Shown: piece after piece, positions 52,135 through 59,818 of the stretch
Numbering within the stretch: the first letter of the stretch is position 1
Layout of the letters: the number at the start of each line of letters is the position of its first letter
Source of the DNA: Nocardioides perillae
GTDB taxonomy: Bacteria; Actinomycetota; Actinomycetes; Propionibacteriales; Nocardioidaceae
NCBI RefSeq assembly: GCF_013409425.1
Contig: NZ_JACCAC010000001.1
Coordinates: forward strand, 2,914,001-2,978,000
Direction of reading: 5' to 3'
Length of the DNA stretch: 64,000 nt
Program-made: the position numbers and the translations under genes
The notes under the pieces: generated by a model
The model's input: only the letters and a program-made list of their open reading frames with translations
What the model was told of the DNA's origin: nothing
The model's database searches: none

Positions 52135-53223
52135 TCAGACCACGCGGTGCATCCAGCCGAAGGCGTCCTCGGCCCGGCCGTACTGCACGTCGACGAGCGC
52201 CTGCCGGATGCGGCGGGTCAGCTCGCCGCCGGCCTCGCCGGTGCCCGCGGGGGCCGCGACCTCGCCGCCGGCGTGCTTGAGCGTGCCGACCGGCGTGACG
52301 ACCGCGGCCGTGCCGCAGGCGAAGACCTCGCGGATCGCCCCGGAGGCGACGCCGTCGCGCCACTCGTCGATGGAGAAGCGGCGCTCCTCGACGGGGTGGC
52401 CGAGCTTGCCGGCGAGCTCGATGATCGAGGCGCGCGTGATGCCCTCGAGGATGGTGCCGGTCTCCGGGGTGACGATGCGGCCGTCGTCGAAGAGGAAGTA
52501 CATGTTCATGCCGCCCAGCTCCTCGACGTAGCGGCCCTCCTGGGCGTCGAGGAAGACCACCTGGTCGCAGCCGTGGGCGGTCGCCTCCTGCTGCGCGACC
52601 AAGGAGCTGGCGTAGTTGCCGCCCGTCTTGGCCGCGCCCATGCCGCCGCGCCCGGCGCGGGTGTACTCCTCGGTGAGCCACAGGCTGACCGGCTTCACCC
52701 CGCCCTTGAAGTAGGCGCCCGCGGGGCTCGCGATCACCATGAAGGTGACGTGCTGGGCCGGACGCACCCCGAGGAACGCCTCGGAGGCGAACATGAACGG
52801 CCGCAGGTAGAGGCTCTTCTCCCCCTCGGCGTCGGGCACCCAGCGCTGGTCGACCTCGACGAGCGCGTCGACGCACTGCACGAAGTCGGCCGGGTCGAGC
52901 ACCGGCAGCGCGAGCCGGTGGCTCGAGCGCGCCATGCGCGCGGCGTTCTCCTCCGGACGGAAGGTCCACACCGAGCCGTCGGCGTGGCGGTAGGCCTTCA
53001 TCCCCTCGAAGGTCTCCTGCGCGTAGTGCAGGACGGCGGTGGCGGGGTCGAGCGTCAGCGGCCCGTACGGCGTGACGCGGGCGTCGTGCCACCCGCGCTC
53101 GGGGGTCCACTCGACCGTCAGCATGTGGTCGGTGAAGTGCGTGCCGAAGCCGGGCGCGGCGAGGACCTCGGCGAGCCGCGCGTCGTCGACGGGTGCGGGG
53201 TTGGGCGTGACGCTGATCTGCAT
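52135..53223 (-). CDS. ilvE: Branched-chain amino acid aminotransferase
   Basis: 362 residues, fold-type IV PLP enzyme; last step of Leu, Ile and Val synthesis. FGTHFTDHMLTVEWTPERGW, YAQETFEGMKAYRHADGSVW, LRPFMFASEAFLGVRP and the Schiff-base Lys in GGMGAAKTGGNYASSLVAQ. EPVTI-like VVTPETGTILEGITR binds the cofactor phosphate. Lies 50 bases downstream of leuB; probably the same transcript. Confidence 0.95.
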   Translation of the reverse strand: MQISVTPNPAPVDDARLAEVLAAPGFGTHFTDHMLTVEWTPERGWHDARVTPYGPLTLDPATAVLHYAQETFEGMKAYRHADGSVWTFRPEENAARMARSSHRLALPVLDPADFVQCVDALVEVDQRWVPDAEGEKSLYLRPFMFASEAFLGVRPAQHVTFMVIASPAGAYFKGGVKPVSLWLTEEYTRAGRGGMGAAKTGGNYASSLVAQQEATAHGCDQVVFLDAQEGRYVEELGGMNMYFLFDDGRIVTPETGTILEGITRASIIELAGKLGHPVEERRFSIDEWRDGVASGAIREVFACGTAAVVTPVGTLKHAGGEVAAPAGTGEAGGELTRRIRQALVDVQYGRAEDAFGWMHRVV

Positions 53224-53273
53224 GGGGCTCACGGTAGTCCTCCTCCTGGCCGGGCCCGCGGGGCGCGCCCGGC

Positions 53274-54365
53274 CTAGCCGGTGACGCGGGCGGCGACGGC
53301 GTCGCCGACCTCGCTGGTGCGGCGCGTCGCGCCGGGGGTGCGGGCGGCGAGGTCGGCCAGGACGGCCGCCTCGACGCGGGCGGCCGCCTCGGGGTGACCG
53401 AGGTGGTCGAGGAGCAGCGCCGCGGAGAGGATGGCCGCGGTCGGGTCCGCCACCTGCTGCCCGGCGATGTCCGGCGCCGAGCCGTGCACGGGCTCGAACA
53501 TCGACGGGGTGGTGCGGTCGGGGTTCACGTTGCCCGACGCGGCCAGGCCGATGCCGCCGGTGACCGCGGCGGCCAGGTCGGTGACGATGTCGCCGAAGAG
53601 GTTGTCGGTGACGACGACGTCGAAGCGGGCGGGGTCGGTGACCAGGAAGATCATCGCGGCGTCGACGTGGACGTAGTCGACGGTGACCTCGGGGAACTCC
53701 TGCGCGACCTCCTGCACGAGCCGCCACCACACGGCGCCCGCGTGCACGAGCACGTTGGTCTTGTGGACCAGCGTCAGCTTCTTGCGCGGGCGGCGCTGGG
53801 CGCGGGCGAAGGCGTCGCGCACGACCCGCTCCACGCCGTACGCGGTGTTGACGCTGACCTCGGTGGCGACCTCGGCGGGCGTGCCGACACGCAGGGCGCC
53901 GCCGTTGCCGGTGTAGGGGCCCTCGGTGCCCTCGCGGACCACCACGAAGTCGACCTCGCCCGGGTCCGCCAGCGGGCTCGTCACACCCGGGAAGAGCCGG
54001 GACGGCCGCAGGTTGACGTAGTGGTCGAGCTCGAAGCGCAGCCGCAGCAGCAGGCCGCGCTCGAGGATGCCCGGCGGCAGGCTCGGGTCGCCGGGCTTGC
54101 CACCGACCGCGCCGAGGAGGATCGCGTCGTGGCCGCGGACCTCCTCGAGCACCGAATCGGGGAGCACCTCGCCGGTCGCGAGGTAGCGCTCCGCGCCCAG
54201 GTCGTAGCGGGTGGGCTCGAACCGGGCGCCCGTCGGCGCGGCCGCCTCCAGCACCTTGAGGGCCTCCGCGGTCACCTCCGGGCCGATGCCGTCGCCGGGG
54301 ACGACGGCCAGCTTCACAGTGCCGGTGGCGGGCACGGGTGCGGTGCTCGAGGCGGGAGAGGTCAC
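53274..54365 (-). CDS. leuB: 3-isopropylmalate dehydrogenase
   Basis: About 363 residues from GTG 54365. Motifs: [69 protein letters not shown] (catalytic Lys precedes in [10 protein letters not shown]) and [20 protein letters not shown]. The C-terminus carries [20 protein letters not shown]. The first 14 residues are not conserved, so a start at the later GTG before KLAVVPGDG is possible. Preceded by a small gene and an attenuator-like leader. Confidence 0.94.
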   Translation of the reverse strand: MTSPASSTAPVPATGTVKLAVVPGDGIGPEVTAEALKVLEAAAPTGARFEPTRYDLGAERYLATGEVLPDSVLEEVRGHDAILLGAVGGKPGDPSLPPGILERGLLLRLRFELDHYVNLRPSRLFPGVTSPLADPGEVDFVVVREGTEGPYTGNGGALRVGTPAEVATEVSVNTAYGVERVVRDAFARAQRRPRKKLTLVHKTNVLVHAGAVWWRLVQEVAQEFPEVTVDYVHVDAAMIFLVTDPARFDVVVTDNLFGDIVTDLAAAVTGGIGLAASGNVNPDRTTPSMFEPVHGSAPDIAGQQVADPTAAILSAALLLDHLGHPEAAARVEAAVLADLAARTPGATRRTSEVGDAVAARVTG

Positions 54366-54376
54366 GGGGGGCGACC

Positions 54377-54502
54377 CTAGTTGTCGTCGGGGCGCTCGCC
54401 CCCGTTGTCCCGCAGGTCGAGCGCGCGCTGCACCGCCTCGTGGCTGCGCGGGTTGTCGGGGTCGTGGCTGGCGGGGCCCCACTCGGGGTAGAGGTCGTAC
54501 AC
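54377..54502 (-). CDS. Very small conserved protein upstream of leuB
   Basis: 41 residues from the GTG at 54502: [20 protein letters not shown], then [21 protein letters not shown]. Highly charged, no membrane segment. GGAGACACCC upstream on the minus strand gives a plausible SD. It ends 11 bases before leuB, so it should be co-transcribed. Similar short proteins appear beside leuB in related genomes as far as I recall; function unknown. Confidence 0.62.
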   Translation of the reverse strand: MYDLYPEWGPASHDPDNPRSHEAVQRALDLRDNGGERPDDN

Positions 54503-54560
54503 GGGTGTCTCCTGGGGTGCGGCGCGCCGGGCGGCGCGCGAGGGGTCGTGGCTGTCAGGA

Positions 54561-54582
54561 CCCTCCGGGCAGGCCCGGAGGG
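54561..54582 (-). terminator. Attenuator terminator hairpin before leuB
   Basis: A perfect inverted repeat, CCCTCCGGGC and its complement with two central bases, lies about 180 bases past the leader peptide and 58 bases before the 41-residue gene. It can act as the terminator stem of the attenuator; the following bases are not U-rich. Confidence 0.5.
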
Positions 54583-54715
54583 GTGGAGCGACGCCCCGCC
54601 GCGGCGAAGGGGAGGACGGTCGACGGCGGGTCACGCCGGTCGGGAGCGGTCCTCGGGACCGTCAGGAGCGGATCGCGCGTGCTGGGCGGGCGGTCCGCCG
54701 CGGAGGGCGGGGATC

Positions 54716-54776
54716 GCGAGGCCACGCAACGCCGAGCACCGCGGCGAGGTGGCCTCGCTGTCAGGCCTCGCCGCGG
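54716..54776 (-). promoter_or_regulatory. Mutually exclusive leader hairpins (leu attenuator)
   Basis: One 11-bp perfect stem pairs 54766-54776 (inside the leader peptide's last codons) with 54739-54749. A second 10-bp perfect stem pairs 54749-54758 (the loop of the first) with 54716-54725. The two cannot form together. Ribosome position on the leader peptide would decide which forms, the classical attenuation switch. Confidence 0.65.
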
Positions 54777-54805
54777 CGGTCGATGAGTACGAGCACGCTC
54801 CGCAT
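54761..54805 (-). CDS. Branched-chain amino acid leader peptide (MRSVLVLIDRRGEA)
   Basis: 14 residues with Val-Leu-Val-Leu-Ile in a row, the pattern of leu/ilv attenuator peptides. No SD precedes the ATG. TACCGT, a plausible -10, ends nine bases upstream, so translation is probably leaderless or nearly so. It is the first open frame on the transcript leading to leuB and ilvE. The rest of the 415-base gap up to 54917 holds a GGGACGGTCGTCCC palindrome (54872-54885) and no other gene. Confidence 0.7.
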   Translation of the reverse strand: MRSVLVLIDRRGEA

Positions 54806-54917
54806 GGTGCGAGCACGGTACGCCGCGCCGGGGCGCCGCGGGGCGGCTCGACGACCGGTGTCCCGCATCGTGGGACGGTCGTCCCGTGCAGCGAGACCCC
54901 TCGGTGGTCGCCGGCGC

Positions 54918-55997
54918 TCAGCGGCGACGGCTTGCGAGGGCGCCGGTGCCGACCCCGACCAGCGTGACGACTGCGCCGGCCACCGTGGCCGGGCCGACCT
55001 CGGCGGCACCGGTGACGGCGTCGAGGGCGACCGAGGTGACGACCTGGCCGGCGACCACGCACAGCCCCAGGACGAGCACGCCGTGCACCTTCACGAGCGC
55101 GGCGGTGAGGGCGATGAAGGCCACCCCCAGCGGGCCGCCGCAGTAGAGCCACCAGCCGTCGGCCAAGCCGGGCGGGCCCCGGAGCTCGCCCGGGAGCAGG
55201 ACCGTGGCCGCGAGCAGCACGAGGAGGGCGACGAGGCCCACGGCGAAGTTGTTGACCGCCGTCGCGACGGGGCCCGCCACCTCGGAGACCCGGCCGTTCA
55301 CGGCCTGCTGCCACGACACGGCTGCGCCCGCCAGCAGCGGCAGGAGCGCGAGCGCCAGCGCGGCGGCCCCGAGGCCCTCCGGACCGGTCAGCCGGCCGGA
55401 GACCGTGAGCACGACCGCGGCCACCGTCACCACCGCCCCGACGACGCGGCCGCGGCTCACCGCCCGCGGCCCGGAGGGCCCGAGGCCGGCACGGTCCACC
55501 ACCAGCGCACTCGAGGTCTGTCCCGCGACCACGGCGACCGTGAACAGCGCCACCCCGACGGTGCCCACCGTCAGGCCCTGGGTGGCGACCAGCAGCGCGC
55601 CGGCGACGCCGCCGAGCAGCAGCCACGGGCGCAGCTCGCCGGAGCGCACCGCCGCCACCAGCCGCACCACCCCGGCGCGGGGCCCTCGCAGGACGGCGAC
55701 CACCACCGCGAGCACGACCAGGCCCACCCCGAAGCTCACCGTCGCCGCCGCCACCCCCGCCCGCGCGCCCTCCCCGAGCCGCTGCGCGAGGTCGCCGTTC
55801 AGCTGCGACTGCACCGCCACCAGGGCGCCCACCGCGACCATCGCGGGCACCGCCAGCACGTCGAGCAGGGTGCGGTGCGGTGCCGGCCCTGCGTCCGGCG
55901 TCGAGGCTGGTGTCGAGGTGGTCGTCGAGGTGGTCGTCGAGGTGGTCGTCGAGCTGCCGGGAGGGCCGAGGTCGCGCACCGCACCATGGTCACGCAC
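54918..55997 (-). CDS. DMT-family (DUF606/YdcZ-like) ten-helix transporter
   Basis: 359 residues. After a 40-residue N-terminus containing three TTTS repeats (12-bp DNA repeat), two homologous halves of about five helices follow: VAVGALVAVQSQLNGDLAQR begins half one, and SWQQAVNGRVSEVAGPVATA with VNNFAVGLVALLVLLAATVL begins half two. The LNG/VNG motifs mark the DUF606 family, here as a fused tandem. Substrate unknown. Same strand as leuB, but separated by the attenuator region. Confidence 0.82.
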   Translation of the reverse strand: MRDHGAVRDLGPPGSSTTTSTTTSTTTSTPASTPDAGPAPHRTLLDVLAVPAMVAVGALVAVQSQLNGDLAQRLGEGARAGVAAATVSFGVGLVVLAVVVAVLRGPRAGVVRLVAAVRSGELRPWLLLGGVAGALLVATQGLTVGTVGVALFTVAVVAGQTSSALVVDRAGLGPSGPRAVSRGRVVGAVVTVAAVVLTVSGRLTGPEGLGAAALALALLPLLAGAAVSWQQAVNGRVSEVAGPVATAVNNFAVGLVALLVLLAATVLLPGELRGPPGLADGWWLYCGGPLGVAFIALTAALVKVHGVLVLGLCVVAGQVVTSVALDAVTGAAEVGPATVAGAVVTLVGVGTGALASRRR

Positions 55998-56102
55998 CCC
56001 TGGTCGTGCCCGCCCGCCCCGTCACCGGCCCGGACGGGCCGGGTGCTTGCACCGTGCATCCACCAGCCGAGACGGCCGTCCCACTGTGGGAGACTCCCCG
56101 CC

Positions 56103-56669
56103 ATGAGCGCGCCGATGGAGCTGCCCGGCATCGTGACCCGAGCCTTCGACGTGTCGCGCCAGGCCGGCTACGTCTCCTCCTGCCGCAACGAGACCGGCCG
56201 GCTCCTCGCCGCGCTCGCCGCGACCCGCGGCGGCACGCTGGCGGAGTTCGGCACCGGCTGCGGCGTCGGCACGGCGTGGCTGCGCTCGGGGGTGCGCGAC
56301 GGCGCCCGCATCCTCACCGCCGAGCTCGACGAGTGCCTGGCGGGAGCCGCGGCGCGGATATTCGAGGACGACCCGTCGGTGGAGGTGCTCGCCGCCGACT
56401 GGTCGACGCTGCACGACCGCGGGCCGTTCTCCCTGCTCTTCCTCGACGCCGGTCAGCCGGCCGACGTGCGCGTCGAGAAGGTGGCCGACCTGGTCGAGCC
56501 GGGTGGCCTCGTGGTCCTCGACGACTTCGTGCCGTGCGCGTCGTGGCCGCCGATCACCGGCGGCCGCGTCGACGTGCTGCGCGAGGAGTGGCTCACCGAC
56601 GAGCGGTTCACGGCGGTCGAGGTCATGGTCGCCCCCGACGCCGCCACCGTCATCGCGACGAGGCGCTGA
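56103..56669 (+). CDS. Class I SAM-dependent methyltransferase, O-methyltransferase-like
   Basis: 188 residues. Motif I is LAEFGTGCGVGTAWLRSGV, motif II ILTAELDECLAGAA, motif IV FSLLFLDAGQ and post-motif LVEPGGLVVLDDFVP. The pattern follows catechol-type O-methyltransferases, but the family's catalytic metal site is not fully evident (DAGQP in place of DADK). Substrate unknown. The 3' end overlaps the convergent YczE-like gene by 20 bases. Confidence 0.82.
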   Translation: MSAPMELPGIVTRAFDVSRQAGYVSSCRNETGRLLAALAATRGGTLAEFGTGCGVGTAWLRSGVRDGARILTAELDECLAGAAARIFEDDPSVEVLAADWSTLHDRGPFSLLFLDAGQPADVRVEKVADLVEPGGLVVLDDFVPCASWPPITGGRVDVLREEWLTDERFTAVEVMVAPDAATVIATRR

Positions 56670-57381
56670 CCTCCTCCGGGGCGCCCGCGGGCACGCGGAG
56701 GGCGACGGTGAACCACGGCAGCATCGCCTGCGTCAGCGGACCGATCGCGAGCGCGTAGAGCAGCGTCCCGAGCCCGGCGACGCCGCCGAGCAGCAGCCCG
56801 AGCAGCACCACGCCGACCTCCAGACCCGTGCGCACGAGCCGCAGCGAGGCGCCGGTGCGGCGCGACAGCCCGGTCATCAGCCCGTCGCGCGGCCCGCGCC
56901 CGAGCTGCGCGCCGATGTAGAGCGCGCTCGCCAGACCGCAGAGCACCACGCCCCCGACCATGAGCCCCGCGCGCCCGAGCAGCGCGTCGGGGCGCTCGAG
57001 CAGGGCCAGGGTGGCGTCCGCCGACAGCCCGACCACGACCGCGTTGGCCACCGTGCCCACGCCCGGCTTCTCCCGCAGCGGCACCCAGGCCAGGAGGACC
57101 ACGAAGCTCATCGCGACGATCGTCTGGCCGAGCGTCAGCGGGAGGTAGCGCGCGAGGCCCGAGTGGAGCACGTCCCACGGCGCGAGACCGAGGTCGCCGC
57201 GGACCATCATCGCGAGCGACACGCCGTAGAGCACCAGGCCCACGGCGAGGCGCGCCAGCCTGCTGGGCAGGTGCCCGGCTCGCAGCTGCGCCACCGGCCC
57301 GAGGTCGGCCAGGGGACGGACGGGGCGGGCGGCCCGGGCGGGACGGACGGGACGGCGGCGGGGGCGCGGGGTCGTGCTCAC
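56650..57381 (-). CDS. YczE/YyaS-type five-helix membrane protein
   Basis: About 243 residues. After an Arg/Pro-rich N-terminus come hydrophobic helices, including LAVGLVLYGVSLAMMVRGDL, GLAPWDVLHSGLARYLPLTL, GLMVGGVVLCGLASALYIGA and the signature LGRGPRDGLMTGLSRRTG. Such proteins are regularly divergent from a MocR regulator, as here, and are presumed to be transporters. Start GTG at 57381. Confidence 0.85.
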   Translation of the reverse strand: MSTTPRPRRRPVRPARAARPVRPLADLGPVAQLRAGHLPSRLARLAVGLVLYGVSLAMMVRGDLGLAPWDVLHSGLARYLPLTLGQTIVAMSFVVLLAWVPLREKPGVGTVANAVVVGLSADATLALLERPDALLGRAGLMVGGVVLCGLASALYIGAQLGRGPRDGLMTGLSRRTGASLRLVRTGLEVGVVLLGLLLGGVAGLGTLLYALAIGPLTQAMLPWFTVALRVPAGAPEEVSASSR

Positions 57382-57400
57382 CGCACCAGTGTGCGACCGG

Positions 57401-57425
57401 ATTGGCCTGGTCACGAATAGCCAAT
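57401..57425. promoter_or_regulatory. Operator candidate between yczE-like gene and mocR
   Basis: ATTGGC (57401-57406) and GCCAAT (57420-57425) form a perfect inverted repeat around 13 bases in the 53-base divergent gap, the only AT-rich stretch nearby. Confidence 0.55.
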
Positions 57426-57434
57426 CGTGGAACA

Positions 57435-58919
57435 GTGGCCTGCGTGCACCGATCCGTGAGCGCCACCCGCGTGGCCACCCTCGTGGCGGGCTTCGACCGC
57501 TCCCCCGCCTACGCCGGTCTGGCCGCGGCGGTCCGGCTCGCCGTCGGTGACGGACGCATCGCCGTCGGGACCCGGCTGCCCAGCGAGCGGGAGCTGACCG
57601 CGGCACTCGGCGTCTCGCGCACGACGGTCACCCGGGCCTACGCGGCACTGTGCGAGGAGGGGTGGGCCGAGGCCCGCCGCGGGGCCGGCACCTTCACGCG
57701 GGTTCCGGGCGGCCGGGCCCGGGCCTTCGACCGCGCGCTGGTCCCGCGCCCGGGCGACGAGGACGCGGTCGACCTCAACTGCGCCGCGCCCTCGGCGCCG
57801 CCGGGTCTCGCCGAGGCCCACGCCGCCGCGGCGGCCGACCTCCCCGCCTACCTCGGCGGCCACGGCTACTTCCCCGCCGGCCTGCCGGTGCTGCAGCAGG
57901 CCGTCGCCGCCGCGTACGACCAGCAGGGCCTGCCGACCGACCCCGGGCAGGTGCTGGTCACGGCCGGCGCGCTGTCGGCCACCGCGATCGTGGCCCACGG
58001 CCTGCTCGGCGCGGGTGACCGCGCCCTCGTCGAGACGCCCGTCTACCCCAACGCCGTGCAGGCCTTCCGCCACGCCGGTGCCCGCGTGCTGGGCGCGCCG
58101 GTCGACCCCGACGGCTGGGACCTCGACGTCGTCGCCGCCGCGCTGCGCCAGGCGGCGCCGCGCACGGCCTACCTCATCCCCGACTTCCAGAACCCCACCG
58201 GGCTGCTGATGGACGACGCCCAGCGGGAGGAGTACGCCGCGGCGCTGCGGCGCACGCGCACCGTCGCGGTGGTCGACGAGGCGCACCGCGCCCTCGTGCT
58301 CGACGACGACCTCGAGCGCGCCGGGATGCCCGCGCCCTTCGCCGTGCACTCCCCCGACGCGATCACGCTCGGCAGCGCCAGCAAGAGCCACTGGGGCGGC
58401 CTGCGGCTGGGGTGGGTGCGGGCGCCGCGCGACCTCGTCGACCGGCTGACGCGGGCGCGGCTCGGCGTCGACCTCGGTGCTCCCGTGCTCGAGCAGCTGG
58501 TGCTGGCGCGGCTGCTCGGGGACGACCACGAGGTCGCCGTCGAGCACCGCCGACGCCTGCGGCGCCAGCGCGACGCACTGGTCGCCGCGGTCGCGCGCGA
58601 GCTCCCCTCCTGGCGCACCCGCGTGCCGCAGGGCGGGCTGGCGCTGTGGTGCGAGCTGCCCGAGCCGGTGGCGACGGCCCTGGCCGCGGAGGCCGACCAG
58701 CGCGGCGTCGTCGTCGCTCCCGGCCCGACCTTCGCCGTCGAGGGCGGCCTCGGCCGCTTCGTGCGCCTGCCGTGGACGCGCCCGGAGGCCGAGCTCGAGC
58801 TCGCCGTGCGCCGGCTCGCCGAGGCGTGGGCCCGCGTGGCGGGCGGGGCCGGCGTGGGACCCGGATCCGCGGGGCGCGCCTCGCGTGACGGCTCCGGCGG
58901 CCCGGTCATGGTGGCCTGA
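57435..58919 (+). CDS. MocR-family GntR/aminotransferase regulator
   Basis: About 494 residues. N-terminal GntR wHTH: LAAAVRLAVGDGRIAVGTRL, then PSERELTAALGVSRTTVTRA. The C-terminal fold-type I aminotransferase domain shows YLIPDFQNPTGLLMDDAQR, the PLP Lys in TLGSASKSHWGGLRLGW and the family Arg near FVRLPWTRPE. It probably regulates the divergent YczE-like gene in response to a PLP-related or amino-acid ligand. Start GTG 57435 chosen because the palindrome precedes it; 57444 is also possible. Confidence 0.9.
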   Translation: MACVHRSVSATRVATLVAGFDRSPAYAGLAAAVRLAVGDGRIAVGTRLPSERELTAALGVSRTTVTRAYAALCEEGWAEARRGAGTFTRVPGGRARAFDRALVPRPGDEDAVDLNCAAPSAPPGLAEAHAAAAADLPAYLGGHGYFPAGLPVLQQAVAAAYDQQGLPTDPGQVLVTAGALSATAIVAHGLLGAGDRALVETPVYPNAVQAFRHAGARVLGAPVDPDGWDLDVVAAALRQAAPRTAYLIPDFQNPTGLLMDDAQREEYAAALRRTRTVAVVDEAHRALVLDDDLERAGMPAPFAVHSPDAITLGSASKSHWGGLRLGWVRAPRDLVDRLTRARLGVDLGAPVLEQLVLARLLGDDHEVAVEHRRRLRRQRDALVAAVARELPSWRTRVPQGGLALWCELPEPVATALAAEADQRGVVVAPGPTFAVEGGLGRFVRLPWTRPEAELELAVRRLAEAWARVAGGAGVGPGSAGRASRDGSGGPVMVA

Positions 58920-58968
58920 GCCGCCCCGTGCTCCCCGCCCGGCCCTCCGAGCGGCGGCGGTGGCGGCC

Positions 58969-59811
58969 TCAGCCGAGCGGTCGCAGCAGCAGCGTCTGCA
59001 CGGCACGTCCGACGGGGCCGTGCACGTCGTGGAGCACGGAGTCGGACATGCCGAGCCCGTCGGCGTGCCAGTGCGAGACCGACTCCGAGGCGAACCACTC
59101 CCCCTCGGGCCGGCGGTGCAGCGCGACGGTGAGGTCGGCGTTGAGGAAGCCGAGGCGAGCGACGTCCTCGTTGCGCGAGACCGCGTTGCCGCAGTCGGCG
59201 AGCGGGCAGATCCGCTGGAAGGGCGAGGGGTCCTCTCCGGCGAGCAGCCGCGGCGCGCGCAGCCACAGCGTCGTGGGCCCCGGCGAGCCGTCGTGGCCCG
59301 GTGGGTAGGCCGTCTCGACCGCGTCGGTGAAGCACGGCAGGCCGTGCAGCGTGCGGCCGATGGGGAACGGCCCGGGCACGGCGTCGGCGAGCACGGGCCC
59401 CGCCACGGGTGCGGTGGGCACGGACCCCAGCCCCTCGGCGTACGACGCGACGTGCAGGCCGCGGGCGCTCAGCAGCTCGCGCCCGTCGGCCGCGAGGAGG
59501 CGCACGAGCGTGGTCGAGACGCTGCGACCCGCGCGCGTCACCTCGGCCTCGACGGCGAAGCCCGCCATGGGCACCGGCCGGACGAGGTCGACCGTCAGCC
59601 GCACCAGCGGCTGGTCGGGCAGCGCGTGCGCGGAGGCCCGGGCCAGCAGCCCGGTGGGTGGTCCGGCGTGGCAGCTGTCGGCGTCCCACGGCCCGCGGGC
59701 GAGCGCGGTCGGCGCGAACCAGCGACCGTCGGGGGACGTGAAGAAGGCCGCCGGTCGCCCGGCGGCCTCCTCCGCGTCGTGCGCGTCGACCACGTCGTCA
59801 GCCGCGCTCAC
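58969..59811 (-). CDS. Acyl-CoA thioesterase, TesB/HGG-like double hotdog
   Basis: 280 residues with two hotdog halves. FTSPDGRWFAPTALARGPWD and CHAGPPTGLLARASAHALPD at the N-terminus, LTVDLVRPVPMAGFAVEAEV in the middle and LNADLTVALHRRPEGEWFAS at the C-terminus are typical of actinobacterial thioesterase-family proteins. Seven bases downstream of serA on the same strand. Substrate unknown. Confidence 0.85.
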   Translation of the reverse strand: MSAADDVVDAHDAEEAAGRPAAFFTSPDGRWFAPTALARGPWDADSCHAGPPTGLLARASAHALPDQPLVRLTVDLVRPVPMAGFAVEAEVTRAGRSVSTTLVRLLAADGRELLSARGLHVASYAEGLGSVPTAPVAGPVLADAVPGPFPIGRTLHGLPCFTDAVETAYPPGHDGSPGPTTLWLRAPRLLAGEDPSPFQRICPLADCGNAVSRNEDVARLGFLNADLTVALHRRPEGEWFASESVSHWHADGLGMSDSVLHDVHGPVGRAVQTLLLRPLG

Positions 59812-59818
59812 CGGCCGG

